DNA of 49,016 bases from Didymodactylos carnosus. Taxonomy: Eukaryota > Rotifera > Eurotatoria > Philodinida > Philodinidae. The stretch covers positions 1-49,016 of the forward strand of contig CAJNOQ010000492.1 in assembly GCA_905250885.1 (NCBI GenBank). The letters run 5' to 3'. Below are positions 28,401-40,660 of this stretch, in pieces. Below the pieces are notes generated by a model. It did not search any database and was not told the origin of the DNA. It saw only the letters and a program-made list of their open reading frames with translations. Within the stretch, counting starts at the first letter, position 1, and each line of letters opens with the position of its first letter. The position numbers and the translations under genes are program-made.

Positions 28401-28747
28401 TCCAAACTTTCTTTTTGGAACAATTTCAAAATGCTGCATTGAAGAATACTTTTAGAAAGTTTTTGGAACACTTTTAGTATTTAAGCTTACTTCTTCTGGA
28501 AGTGACCTTTCTCAAAACTATTCTACTGTAGATCACCTTTCAAAAGTGTTCCACTGGTAATCAATATAGAAGTGATCTTTCTAAAAAGCGTTCAGGGGAA
28601 CAGCGGTTTCTAAAAAGAGCAGTACAGATTTTTCTTTTAGAGTGTATTTATTGAACAAGAATATATTTCACAAGAGTAGAGCTAAAGAAAAAAAGTTTTA
28701 TGCAAAGAGCTGAATTAAATTGCAAACAGGAGAAACCATTTTTTATG
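25478..28747. other. VAMP-2 3' flank and gene-free DNA
   Basis: AT-rich sequence with no supported exon. AATAAA-like motifs near 25485 and 25998 could end the VAMP-2 transcript. Around 28490-28610 are imperfect repeats of an AAGTGATCTTTCT / CACCTTTC type that I cannot assign. Confidence 0.4.
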
Positions 28748-29095
28748 TTAATTAACAATGACTGTGTTATTCTTTATGTCTTTATTTTTACTAGCATATT
28801 TTGCAGTAACTATCTTAGTCATTAATAATATTGTGATATAATGATGATGATTAATGCCTATAAGAACGTTTAATGCCTGTATGTGTGAACCAACCTCATT
28901 ACCCAAAACTGATGTTACTTTTTTAATCACACTAGCTTCATAATTATCCTCAAACCTTTGAACTTCTCTAGGTATATTTAGTGCATTTTGGATTGTGGTA
29001 GTTGGATGTCCAGTTGTTTTACCCGGACTATTTATTTGATCGAGATAAAAAGTTTGAATACAGTTACTAGCATACCTTCTTTTAACTTGAAGCAA
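28748..29095 (-). CDS. hypothetical protein or exon fragment
   Basis: An open frame of up to 115 codons whose composition looks more protein-like than neighbouring frames (for example PGKTTGHPTTT and PREVQRFEDNYEASVIKK). I do not recognise a family. The initiation triplet is not ATG, so it would need an upstream exon; the AG at about 29096-29097 could be an acceptor. It may be a decayed transposon or gene fragment. Confidence 0.22.
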   Translation of the reverse strand: MLQVKRRYASNCIQTFYLDQINSPGKTTGHPTTTIQNALNIPREVQRFEDNYEASVIKKVTSVLGNEVGSHIQALNVLIGINHHHYITILLMTKIVTAKYASKNKDIKNNTVIVN

Positions 29096-31100
29096 TTTCT
29101 AACGACGGTAATTAGATGGCATCAAAAACTACAGCATATCTGATGCACGGTTAAAAACACAGGTGAACAAATATAAATAAATATGGATTAATCATAATAT
29201 CTCCTTAATATGTCTATATTATAACTGAATAACAGTTCATCATTGATATTTAGATATAGAAAAAAGATCCATGACATCTGCATATGGAAATGCACTGCAA
29301 ACACACACACACACACAGTACAGGGAACACTATTTACTTAATGATAAATCACATAGTATAGCCATCATCATAAGATATAAACGATTGTTTAATTATCTTA
29401 GATGCGCCTCTGACTAAGATGATAAATACACTGTCAACGTAATGGAAAAAACAACTGTTTCCGATATATCTTCCGAACCTTAGGTCGTACACATTTTTGT
29501 CTGCAGAAAGGGCATATCTACTAAGTATAACAAACATAAAGTCCGATGGAATCGTACTGATCAGACGAACTGTTAATAGAGAAGTACACGTCACAAGGTT
29601 GAATTGATCGGTTTTACTAACAGCTTAACCTGGTTCGAACTATAGGTAAAGCTAAAGCTATAGTTGCGAGACAGGGTGAAAAATGAATGAATCTGCGTTC
29701 CTGAAAAAATGGCACTTTACGATGCAGTCTGACTAAAAATGAACTAGAGTATGTTTTGAAGATTGCATTAAAAAGCTCACTACTCTCGAATGGAAAATGT
29801 GTAGAATTCATTTATATGTCACTTTTTGATGGACAAAGTCAGTTCTATAACCTTGTAGAATTTGTTGATAATGAAATTTCATATCCCGTCTTTGGAAAGC
29901 GCAGATATGATAAAAGTCTGATTTTTTCAAGAGATTTTTGGAAATCTTTTTGAAAAAGTGAAGAAGATGAGTGGACTAAATTCATACAGATGCTGAAAGG
30001 TGATACTCTTGACTATTCATGCGTATGAATATTTCAAAACGAAAGTTTAAAAATAATTGTCGTTTCTAAAAAGAGTCTGATTTTAATTCATTTTTATGAT
30101 CATCAAATGTTTTTCATTTAATATTTGTTTGAAGAAACTTTCATGTTTCGAAAAAACTTCCTGCTTGTTCAACTAATTAATAATTCGCTAGATTGTCTTG
30201 ATCTGACCGTTCTCGCTACATCTAGTAGTTTACTATTTTCTGTTTTTTCTTCTTCAATTTAATAAATCGTTTCAGACAGACATCTTTCCACATATAAATA
30301 AAATATCTTTTGTTAAGCAGCATTTCGTTTCCGAATCGTTTCTTATTGATAACAAAAACATTTTTCCTGTTTCTATTGGAAGAAAGAAATAGGCTTTTGT
30401 AATCACAAAAGATTTTCTTTTTCCGTTAGAAGAAAAGAGAGCAAAGAAAGTTTAGAAAAAAAAATATTTAAGTTTTCGAAATCAAATATTTAGTCAAAAA
30501 AAAAAAGAAAAGAAATACGTTTGTTATATTCTTATCCATATAAAAATAAGAACAAATATTCACTTGGAAACTAGAAATGTAAACATTTTGAAAAATATTA
30601 GCTGCTGTTCAAAAGTCATTATGATAAGTATACATAACATCCATCGGATTTCTGGTAAATAGATCGATCTTTCAGTGGGGTTAGTTTGAAACAATCTATC
30701 TTTTCACGTTAGTAGAGTAGTTAGTTTATTATCGGTCTCTCTCTTTGTAGAGACGACTATTAGCTCAATTAAACAGTTAGAGTCAGACAAACGATTTTTT
30801 GGAAAGGAGATTATTTTTAAATAATATATTTTTTTCTGACGATTATATTTTTCTCTAATATTCTTAAAGCATTTTATCTGAGGAAGAAAAGGTGTAACCT
30901 TGTTTTATAGTCCGCTATGGCCATACCCATGAGATATTTTTGGTGGATTAATTTTATGTAAACGAATTATAAATATCTAATGTATTAACGTTATTAAAAT
31001 ATAAAAAGAAATAATGTGTGTAAATATGTTCACATTAAACGTTTAAGAATTAATTCGTGCAAATGTAATAAAATTCTGTCTCCGAGTAAAATATTTTGCA
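29096..31100. other. gene-free DNA with a CA microsatellite
   Basis: No supported gene. A short (AC)n run lies at about 29300-29317. Open frames around 29350-29950 have no recognisable family features. Confidence 0.4.
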
Positions 31101-31107
31101 TTGGGAA

Positions 31108-32000
31108 AAAAGTTAAGGGTAACCCTCCCCTTTCCTTTTTTGCAGAAAAGTTTTCATTTTGAGCTGAACAGAGTCTAACGTAGAGGAAAGTTTAGCCTAT
31201 AAAATGAGACCACTTCCAGCTCTCCACGACCTTCCTTGAAAAAATGATGAAGTTTTTAAGTTTTTTTCCTCTGAAGCCTAAAAAATTGAGATTTTTTAGT
31301 TTCGTAAATTTTTCTCTCCTTTCCTATATATTCAACATTTCTTCCTATAAATAGCATGACAGAAGGAAGTGTGCTCTTCAAAATGAAACGTTTTCCAGAA
31401 TTTTCTGATGCATTTTCGTGAAGATATAAGCATCACCGCATATGCCCTGAAAAACAGGGGCTTATGTTCAATATGTGTTTTTCTCACTATGCGCTTTTTC
31501 TATGGTCGTTTCAACCGGGTCACATTATGACCCCTCGAAAAAATGGTCCAATCGAGCTCAAAATTTTACTGCAGATACTTCGAACCCTATCTCAGGATGT
31601 AAATTCTTTTTAACCGTTTTCTATTTCAACTTTCGGCGTGAGAAGGTTTTTAAAATGAAAAACCAGTTTTTTATACAGGATTTTTAGTATTTTTCTAATG
31701 TCTCAAGAAGGAAAGCATATATTTCGAAAAGAAATTTTTTTATTCTGAGACAAGGTCTGAAATATCTCTCGTAAAATTTGGAGCTCGATCGGACCATTTT
31801 TTCGAGGGGTCGTAATGTGACCTGATGGAAACTAGAGTTTTCTAGAAAACCCATAGAAGAACACGTCAGAAAAGATTGGACAAAAATACATCGATTTTCT
31901 TTTTCGATGTTCTGTATCTGTTGTAAATGTCGCCCCCGTTCGGCATCGGCTTCCACGGTTTCTAAGAAGGTCAAAAAAGAGCGGGTGTTACCCTTAATCT
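31108..32000. repeat. foldback element with nested inverted repeats
   Basis: The outer ends share TTAAGGGTAAC at about 31113 and its complement at about 31990. Inside, 31508-31596 and 31744-31832 form a long imperfect inverted repeat with cores such as CCCCTCGAAAAAATGGTCC. Positions 31201-31240 carry a copy of the AAAATGAGAC...CACGACCTT family also found at 40268 and 45997. It has no coding capacity, so this is probably a non-autonomous foldback element, possibly composite. Confidence 0.65.
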
Positions 32001-33240
32001 GTTGTCTCAATTTTCTGAACCGTTTTAAGAAAACTATAAAAGACTCTCGTGGATAAGATTCACCGTATGTTCACCGTATGTTATTTCAGTGCATAATTCA
32101 TTATTTAGACGATTGTGAATGTATAATCTCCTCTATAAAAATCTTTTCTAAGCGGTATTCAACCGCAATCAACAGGAGATTCGTAGTATGGTAGCAAACG
32201 CTAAGGATTAGAAATAGCTGTACAAAGCGCATTGATTTCAAACGATTCGAGGTACATAGCTCTATAAAATGACTGAAGTCAATTTTTGAATATCGTTTTC
32301 ATTACATTTTATCCGTGCTTTAAAGTTAAAAATACCAAAAAGATCAACTTGACTTGTACAAGAAAATGTCATTTTTCCATTACAAAAGTGGATTTGAAAA
32401 ATTGCCTCAGTCACTTTGTGGTCTTAGCTATAAAACAGAAAATTTTTTTTGAATTGTGACAATTCGTTCTTGAAATTTTGGTACAGCAGTGAACATGAGT
32501 TACACTAAAAACAACAATGCATTATTTATCATAAGTGTAATCTGTCATTAGCGTATGTTTGAGCTTGCAATTTCATCAATCAATGCAATTTTCTAACAAA
32601 ACGTCACACAAAGTTGCACGACAACTTACTCGAAAGAGAAATATATGCTCTATTGGGCTAACTATTTAATTCGAGTATTAATGTAAGGCTCCCATTTAAA
32701 TGCTAAGTAAAAAGTTATTTTTTTGCTAAGTAATTTATTAAAAATAATTATATCTTTTGAGAAACAAGCAGAAATGTGGTTTAGTGGCTCACTTTTATGC
32801 TCTCCACGCACCCTCCTCCCTCACCGCCCCCTGTCACACAAAAAATATAGCTTACTAAAGTAGGAATTAACTTAGCATTTAAAAAAACCTACTTAGAAAA
32901 ACAATACTTCTCTTAATATATAATAACTTTCTTGAAATTCAATTAGCAAAGAATGATGTTTAAAGCTTCCAGAAGAGAGTGGTTTAAAAACCTTCTAAAA
33001 TGCGTAGAATGATAGTATAGATAATGTAAATTTTGAACGTAGACACTTCATGTTCCTTGATGATGTATAAATCTAAAAATTAGCTATTGACAATAAATAA
33101 TCGAATTAATTGGAAAGGAGATGGATAACAAGCGTACCTCAGACAGAATACCTTCACATTTTCGTGCATTAACGCTCATTAGATCACTTTTTAATAGAAG
33201 ACTGATTTTACACTTAAAAGGATTGGGTGACTGACTTTCC
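32001..33240. other. gene-free DNA
   Basis: No exon, RNA gene or strong repeat could be supported here. Confidence 0.4.
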
Positions 33241-33299
33241 TTAAAAAAGAACTTCCATTAAAGCGTTTTATTTTAATGAAAGTTCCGGTACTTTCAAGG

Positions 33300-34486
33300 T
33301 TTTAGTAGGAGTTTCATTATAATTTTTTGATGGAAGAGAAATTTTATCTAATATATATCCTCGTGGAAAAAAATAGTTGCTACAATTCTGTATATTTATA
33401 CCTTGTCTTGCATTTATTTGCTGAAAAATACATTGAGTGCAATGACGGTCCCCACATTGTCCGATTCCCACGGACTGCGTTTTGTTACTATATTTCTTCA
33501 ACTTGCTTTTTCAATTTATCATCACTATAAACATTGCTTTTTATAAAAGTAATTATATATTCTGATAGCGCCTAAACTGTCTTGTCTTACATTTATTTGC
33601 TGAAAAATAATTTAAGTACAGCGAAGGTACCCTCAATTGACAAGTACCAAAAAGGTGCATTTTTTCGCTACTTTTTTAATTTTTTCCACACCATCTGTTC
33701 TAAAAGATTTTTTTACAGACCACGAGAAAGAGCACATTCAGAAGTACAAAAAGAACTGACTTCTCACTTTTGCAACCCTTTTTTTACGGAAATAGTGGCA
33801 AAAGAAAAAGGTTCAGGTGGAAAAAAATAACAGATTTTCAAAGTTTTCATTTTTTTCGTCTTTCGTATAATCTGCGTAGTTTTCTTGATTGAAGCTCTAA
33901 AATTAAAGGTTAAGTACAGTTTTGTAGAGCATTTCGCGGCGCATTTTTTTAAAAAAACATTAACCTTTGGGTCCTAAAGAAACACGAGAAAAATAGAAAA
34001 TATTGAGATGTCACACTCATTACAATTTCTGGGAATCTGACGATGAGGGGACCGTCATTGCACTCAATGTATTTTTCAGCAAATAAATGCAAGACCAGAT
34101 TTAAATATACAGAATTGTAGAGAATTTCAAGCGCTATCAGAATATGTGATCATTTTTGTAAAAGTATATTTTCATAAGGAAAATATCTTAAAAATACTGT
34201 GTGCAACTATTTTTTTCCACGAGGATATATTCATTTAGCAGAAGATACTTGTTTCACTTCGTGTATATATCGCTTAACGATTGTGATACATACACTTTTG
34301 TTTTGGCATAAATACACCTGTTTTTGGGTCTTTAACTTATATTCTGTTCACCGAACTTTCATTAAAATGTCTCCTGCAAAGTGACTATTTTCTGGAGTTT
34401 CATAAAAAAATTTTGATGTCACAAGAAGTTCATTAAAAAATTTTAATGAACGTTTTTTTTTAATGAAACTCCACTAAATGCAGACC
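33300..34486. repeat. large foldback element, about 1.2 kb
   Basis: The outer arms share GGAGTTTCATTA (about 33308) and its complement (about 34475). Inner arms 33353-33460 and 34038-34232 are inverted copies, including TCCTCGTGGAAAAAAATAG and CATTGAGTGCAATGACGGTCC. A third, direct partial copy lies at about 33577-33635. There is no open frame of note. Confidence 0.65.
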
Positions 34487-37400
34487 TCTCGAAATTTTTG
34501 AATGTGTTTAGACGTTGAGCTAATAAAAAATCTTAATGAATGCATAAGCACAACTCAGAAAAAATTTAAGTATTTGAATATATCTGAGATTAAAACAGTA
34601 ACATAAGATGTATCAAAAATCAAAAATTAGAAATTAACACATTAGCATGTATTCAATTTTTTTGTTGATTTATACACTTTATTTTTATTAACACGGTACA
34701 TCGAATTAAATTTTCACTGATGTATGTGCGTACAGTAAATAAAAGTTATTTTTATGCATTAAAATATATTTTTTAAAATTTTCGAACAGAATTCGATATT
34801 TCGACTGCTTAGCTACTCCAACATAGAATAGTTAACCGAAGATGTATACTCAATATGTTTTGATATAACCTCTTGAGTACTACATTCAATAATATTGAAC
34901 GTAATTCGTGTACGTACGTAAAGTTTCTTTTTTACTCTACATTCTTTTGACGATACAAGTGTGTTCACAAGAAGAAAAAAATACTTGTGTGAATTTTTTG
35001 TTTTTCTGTTTCAAGATGCTCTTCAATTCTTGTCTTTTGTTAGAGAGTATTTTCTGTCATTTCATATGAATTCACTTCAACTTTTACTGTTTATGTGTAT
35101 ATATCTTTTTTAAAGTTACTTATCTCGAATTACTGTAATAAGACTATAAATATTAAAAATAATAATAATAATAAGAGTTAATAATAGTAACAGGTAAAAT
35201 GGTGACAATGGTTGAAAATTGAGTGTCAGATGATATGCGAATAAACACCTACCTTCACGCCAATACAAGATAATAAATTAAAATTCTTTTGAGGAAATCA
35301 TTTTTGATCTTTAAATCTAAACACACTAACGGAGACAACTGGCTACTGGGATAAAATTAGGATTATCATCATATTAATATATATCACGAACTCAATTTGA
35401 ATTATTACAGTTCTCACAATTAAATAACAATATTAATGTAAGAATTCGACTTACAGAAAGATCTAAAACAGAAAAACATTCAAATTTATATATAATTAAT
35501 TTTAACAATAAAACTTTACTTTTAAGAAAATATTCACATTTTTCCGTCAAGATAAACTGAGAGTCAAAACGAAGACTATCTTTCTTAAAATCACCAGAAA
35601 TTTTTTTTTTTCTAATGCGGAGATAGGAAAGAGAAACTCATTCATGAAATACTTGTTCAATCCTTTACCTCTTCCTAGAGATTCTAGCATCGTCACTGAT
35701 AAAACAGTCATTTGAATAGAGCGGTGGTCTACTCAATATACTAACAGTATAGTTAGATCGAGCAGATACATTCACCTAGTTCCACGATAGTTGAGTGATG
35801 TCTGTGATCATTGGTGGGAGGAACAAACAAAGAAAGTTTAAGACTGACGCTCGTATAACAATCAATGACGCCTACATTTACAATTAACGTTATCTATGTC
35901 TAAGCCTTAGATACGGTATCGACAAACATTATATAGAAATAGTGAAAATTTTATTTGAAAAAAGTCATTTTTCAAATTCTCTGTCTCCAATGACTCATGT
36001 AGCGAGCGATCGTACGTGTAAAAAATAATAGTTTTTTTTATCAATTAATAACTTATAGGATATACTACAAATAATGTCGTGAAAGGTTTTAAATTCGGTG
36101 TTTTGTTTATTTTCTTTAACTCTTCTATAAATGGTCACATCTAGTGATTCGTGAATAGAGTGGAGCTAAAACGTTAATGGTATACACATGCTAAGTCGAA
36201 ATAATAGAGAAAAAGTAGTCTCATATAGTAAGATGAGTATACAAAGACTGAATGGTAGTAGCATAAATATGATTAGAAAAAATATCCTTGAAATCTCTCC
36301 TATTGAAAGATTTCTTACAATTAATTAGAGTCAAATATGTTTAAGTGTTTATTCAATGTACGTCATTCTTTTTTTATTCAAATATTCTTATTCTTATGAT
36401 GTTTATTGTTTATTTTTAGAATACATATATAATCTTCGTTCATTCACTCTTTTTCGTTTGACACGAATATATAATATTAAAATACTAAAAATAAACAATA
36501 TTAAAATTCTAATAGATTAAAATCAAATTTTGACAATCACTATTGATAAAAAAACAAAGAAATAAAATGAAATACTATTGTGAGCTAATACTTAAATACA
36601 AATCTTTTACTAGACATGTTATCTATCTATGTTCATAGATTCTATAGTACAGAGAATTAATAAAAAACAAAAAATTTTTAATTCTAGATATTTTTAAAGT
36701 TACAAAAAAACACAAAAAAATAGATTATATCATTTGTACGCAAAAATGATGAATTAGAGATACAACTTTTCATGTCTATTATATTAAATAATGTTAAAAA
36801 TCAAATGATTTTACATTGTAAATTAGCAAAGATATGAGAAATAATTAAATAATTTTTATTTTCTAATCATTCGTTTTACTATTGCTATCACCTATTAGGT
36901 ATATCTTGTATATTAATTCATATAGATAGTTTTGGTTGAATCAGTTTTACACCAATCGTAAAAAAAACAATTTCAAAGTTCAAGATAAAAAAAACAATTT
37001 ACAATCAATAAAAAGAAAAAAAAATCGATATATATATACATATGAAAAGACATATTTATTCTGACTTTAAAATGATTTTTTAAAATTTTCTGACGATAAT
37101 CAGAAAAGTTTTCTTTTTTATTGTTGTATTGTTTCAGCAATGTGACGTAGTTTTTTTACGTTCAACTGGACGAACTCTAATATTTATTTTAAGGTAATAG
37201 AATAGAAGCGTATAAATACATATATTTCAGTTAAAATAAAATATTTATGCGTAAAATAACTATGAAGAATTTAATCGAGTAGAAAAGAAGAGTGACATCT
37301 GTCAAATAAATTCGACAACTCCCTTCAAGCTGAATAAATTCCATTATACATAATATTTCAAATAACGATAAGTTATCATACAAAACATAACGAAAATGAT

Positions 37401-38640
37401 TGAATGAAAACTAAAATATTTCAACTGTTATCGATGAAACGAGAGATTAATATAATGTGAATTCTTTAAGTTTTATTTTCTCTTTCTGAATAAAATATTT
37501 AGTTTTAAAAATTTTTAAAAAATATTTGTTAAAATTGGCTTTCAAATTCGCATTGATTTTAGCGCTGTTTCAAAAATTCTGTTACAGAAATTCTGAAAAA
37601 TGGAGCCAAGTGAAATGTGTTTAGGTTCAAGAGATGTGTCTGATTTTTTTTTAAAAAACAAAACATAGTTTTTTTCAAAATTGATCTTCTATTCAACATG
37701 TTTTGTAAAATAGCTCCGAAATCCTTTTTTAAACAACGTTTTATTTTTGGAAAACTCTCGGAATCTCACCGTTTTGTTTGTGTAAATTGTATAAATTAAA
37801 GAAACAATAAAAAAGATGTTCAATAGCAGAATGTGAGCGTATTAAACACACATGTGTTGTTGTAAACATCAGTTATTTTAATATTGAAATTTTTTAATCC
37901 TAATTCTGAAATGGCTTCTTAATAAAGAAATCTTCCAATGCTCTTAATAAATATAACCTTTTCATTTGCCTCTTCATTGCACATTTTTTTGATTTCTTCC
38001 TCTCTTTTCTTCACGCTCTAATAAAGAGGTAACTGTAACGTTTCTCTTATTTCCTTTCTTCTCTATCTTTCCTTCTTTGTCTTTGTTTGAAACAGTTAAA
38101 TAACTCAGTGTGAGTAATTTCATTAGTGTAATTAGGTCTGTATATTGACAAAGATGTTAATGGAAACTAGAGATCTAGAAGTTTAGTTAACCTGTATATT
38201 TCATAGTCGGATAAAGTTGTAGAAAATTCGAAGATAAAACATATCAACCGTTTTTTTCTCTGTTTTTGTCAAAATAATGCAATAAAGCTCGATACTTTTG
38301 TGGCTCATGTTTACCTAGATTGGATAAAACAAACGTTTTTGTATATTTAAAACTTAGTTAAAAGTAATAAAAATAATTTTCAGCATTCATCTCAAGATAA
38401 AATAAGAGAAATATCTGTTAGCGTCTTTATTCACCCAAATTTGATTTTGTGAATGAAAATATATTTTCTAGTTTTAGACCTGCTACGTTTAAACGTGATT
38501 AACAGTAAAAACCTGGTCTACTGCACATGTTTTGAAGGACGTGTATGAAAAATGTTTTTCAACACTCACATATAGAAATTTCGTAAAACTGAGAAGTGGA
38601 ATGTGTTCGCTCTAACATGGCGTCATATTGATCATCGAGT
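34487..38640. other. long gene-free AT-rich stretch
   Basis: About 4.1 kb of very AT-rich sequence with AAT microsatellite runs (about 35157-35172) and many homopolymers. I see no coding exon on either strand and no structured RNA. Confidence 0.45.
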
Positions 38641-38651
38641 TTTCTAAGAAA

Positions 38652-38961
38652 CATATCACCGGAAAAAAAATTAAGTTGGTTTTGAGTTGCTGAAAAGTGT
38701 TTTTTAACACGTGTTCAGCACACTCGATAACCCCGAAAATTTTCTATTTTTTGATGAGGGGTACTTCAAAATGCTGAAGAAAAATTTTCAAACTAATATT
38801 ATTTTCTCATGGAAATTTTTTTGCGCAAGTTTGTTTCAAAATTTTTCCTATGCATTTGGAAGTACCCCTCGCTAAAAACAGAAAATATTCGGGGTTTAAC
38901 CCCGAAAAAGCACTTTTCAACAACTCAAAACCAGCTTTATTTTTTTTGTTCCGGTAATATG
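38652..38961. repeat. compact foldback element
   Basis: Arms 38652-38794 and 38832-38961 pair over most of their length around a loop of about 37 nt. Shared cores include GGTTTTGAGTTG and GAGGGGTACTTC, with ends CATAT(C/T)ACCGG. No target-site duplication is obvious. Confidence 0.7.
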
Positions 38962-39549
38962 CATTACCGTAAAAACACAATTAAAATCAGAGAAAAATTG
39001 ACGTAGAGACAAAAAGGGGAAGAGAAAAACCACGAATACTCCCGGATACTCTCTTGAATGATTATCGTGATCATGTTGTTAATACTCTACTTTTTATTAT
39101 ATGTATACTAATTAACGCATGCGCATCACTTATATTTAACGCTTTCAGTCCGAATGATATAGGTACGTCATGGTATTTCGATGAGTCGAACTGAATGGTG
39201 TTGACACATTTAAGATTATATTTGAAAAATTTCATTTTTTCTGAAAATTAAATCCGGATTGAAAGGGTTAAACGTATAGCGTAATCTGCTTTGAAAGATT
39301 TTCCTCTTTCATTACATAAAAAATATGCAGATTTCCATTTCTTTTCTGCGCAGAAAAATGAACGCTGTGCAACATTCTGGAGAAAAAAAACGTGCAGAAA
39401 AAATTCTTGTCTTTTTCCATACAAAGGAAATAACAGATTAATACACCCAGTTAGTGGTACAGCACACTGTTATAGAGATTAATGAATGAAAAAGCGCAGA
39501 TGATTTTATTATTACAGTGAATACGCATAAATAAGAAAATATTTACGTG

Positions 39550-39858
39550 GTCGACCATAGGGTGGGACAGTTCCCGTTCCTATAGTTCTTAAGAACTGGT
39601 CACCAGTTCAGTTACCGTTGAACGGGAACTGGTTACAATTTTTTATCAAGAATTCAAAATAAAATAAAACAGATGTAGCTAGTTATATTGACTCGGTTTA
39701 GCCAACTAAACACATCATCTACCTCTGGCGCACTACACAAAGTCAATGTAAGTAGGTTCACCGATTTATTTCAATTTTAATTTTTTGAAAAGAACTGGTA
39801 CTAGTTCCCGTTCTTTTGAAAAGAACTGAACTGGAACTGTCCCACCCCTAGTCGATCA
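39550..39858. mobile_element. hAT-type MITE with 8-bp target duplication
   Basis: The 293-bp core 39558-39850 begins TAGGGTGGGACAGTTCC and ends GGAACTGTCCCACCCCTA. It is flanked by GTCGACCA (39550-39557) and GTCGATCA (39851-39858), an 8-bp target duplication with one mismatch, as expected for hAT transposons. GAACTGG-type motifs recur just inside both ends, resembling subterminal transposase sites. It encodes nothing and must have been moved by a transposase supplied elsewhere. Confidence 0.8.
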
Positions 39859-39955
39859 TCATTTCATCTTGTCATTCACCTTTTAATGTTGATACGTTAG
39901 AAATACTAAGTCAGCGTTTGAGATAACTTGAAATTCACTGATTTATTCAATAGAG

Positions 39956-40207
39956 ATGCTCAATCTATGTTCATGTACAGGTTTAGAATGTTTTCTAAAA
40001 GTATTATCTTTTTTGTTTTTTTGTATACTAGGTTCTTCTATTTTGTGTTGTGGATGTATATGTCTATCTATTTATTTTGCAAGCCCAGCAGACCGTAGTA
40101 ATAAAGATCGCATAATCCAAAAAAAGAAAAGAGAGATGCTTAAATTATCATCTCTCTATCATGGAGAACTTGTTTCTGAACCATTTTTTTCTGTCGTTGC
40201 TGATTAA
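39956..40207 (+). CDS. possible small membrane protein or terminal exon
   Basis: An ATG-initiated frame of 83 codons has a hydrophobic, cysteine-rich segment (ILCCGCICLSIYF) followed by a basic, soluble tail (DRSNKDRIIQKKKREMLKL) and a stop. Alternatively an acceptor (TTGTATACTAG, ending at 40031) starts a terminal exon at 40032. The tail looks more protein-like than random AT-rich translation, but I recognise no family and see no clear upstream exon. It lies just right of the hAT MITE. Confidence 0.3.
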   Translation: MLNLCSCTGLECFLKVLSFLFFCILGSSILCCGCICLSIYFASPADRSNKDRIIQKKKREMLKLSSLYHGELVSEPFFSVVAD

Positions 40208-40209
40208 AT

Positions 40210-40660
40210 GATCTTTAAAGAGAACCCTCCCTCAGAAAATCGGTATTTCTGAGCCGGAAGTTCTGATAAAATGAGACGTCTCGTAGCTGTGTACGATCTT
40301 CCCTTCTCAAGTTATGCAAATTCCCGTGAACGCCCTAAACCATCCGCCCTAGTTAAAACTGATGGTGTTGTTCTCAAAATAGGGATTTCGTAGAGCAAAA
40401 TTAGTACTCGTCCTAGATGGTTCATCACAGAACTTTAATTTTTTTGTTTTGCAGTTACGACCTTTATCTAAAAACTGTCCGTGGCGATTTCTGAAATTCT
40501 TATTCTGAGCCGAAAAAATTGAAGATTACTACACTAATACGAATTTCGGAATTTTGACTTAAAATGCGTGTAGAAAATGAATGGAAACGAATTTCGAATC
40601 GCCATGGAAAATTTTTTAGGTATGCTACTAAACAAAAAGAAAATTAAGATCCTACGATAA
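40210..40660. repeat. repeat cluster: AAAATGAGAC family copy and an inverted repeat
   Basis: Positions 40268-40336 are a diverged copy of the element arm at 45997-46065 (shared AAAATGAGAC, TAGCT, ACGA, and GCCCTAAA near the end). Next to it, 40436-40507 and 40588-40651 form an inverted repeat with core TGGCGATT...GAAATTC. Confidence 0.55.

Noticed and set aside
29631..29645. GGTTCGAACTA as a tRNA B-box
   Set aside because: The last positions do not fit, there is no A-box at the right distance, and no cloverleaf could be drawn.
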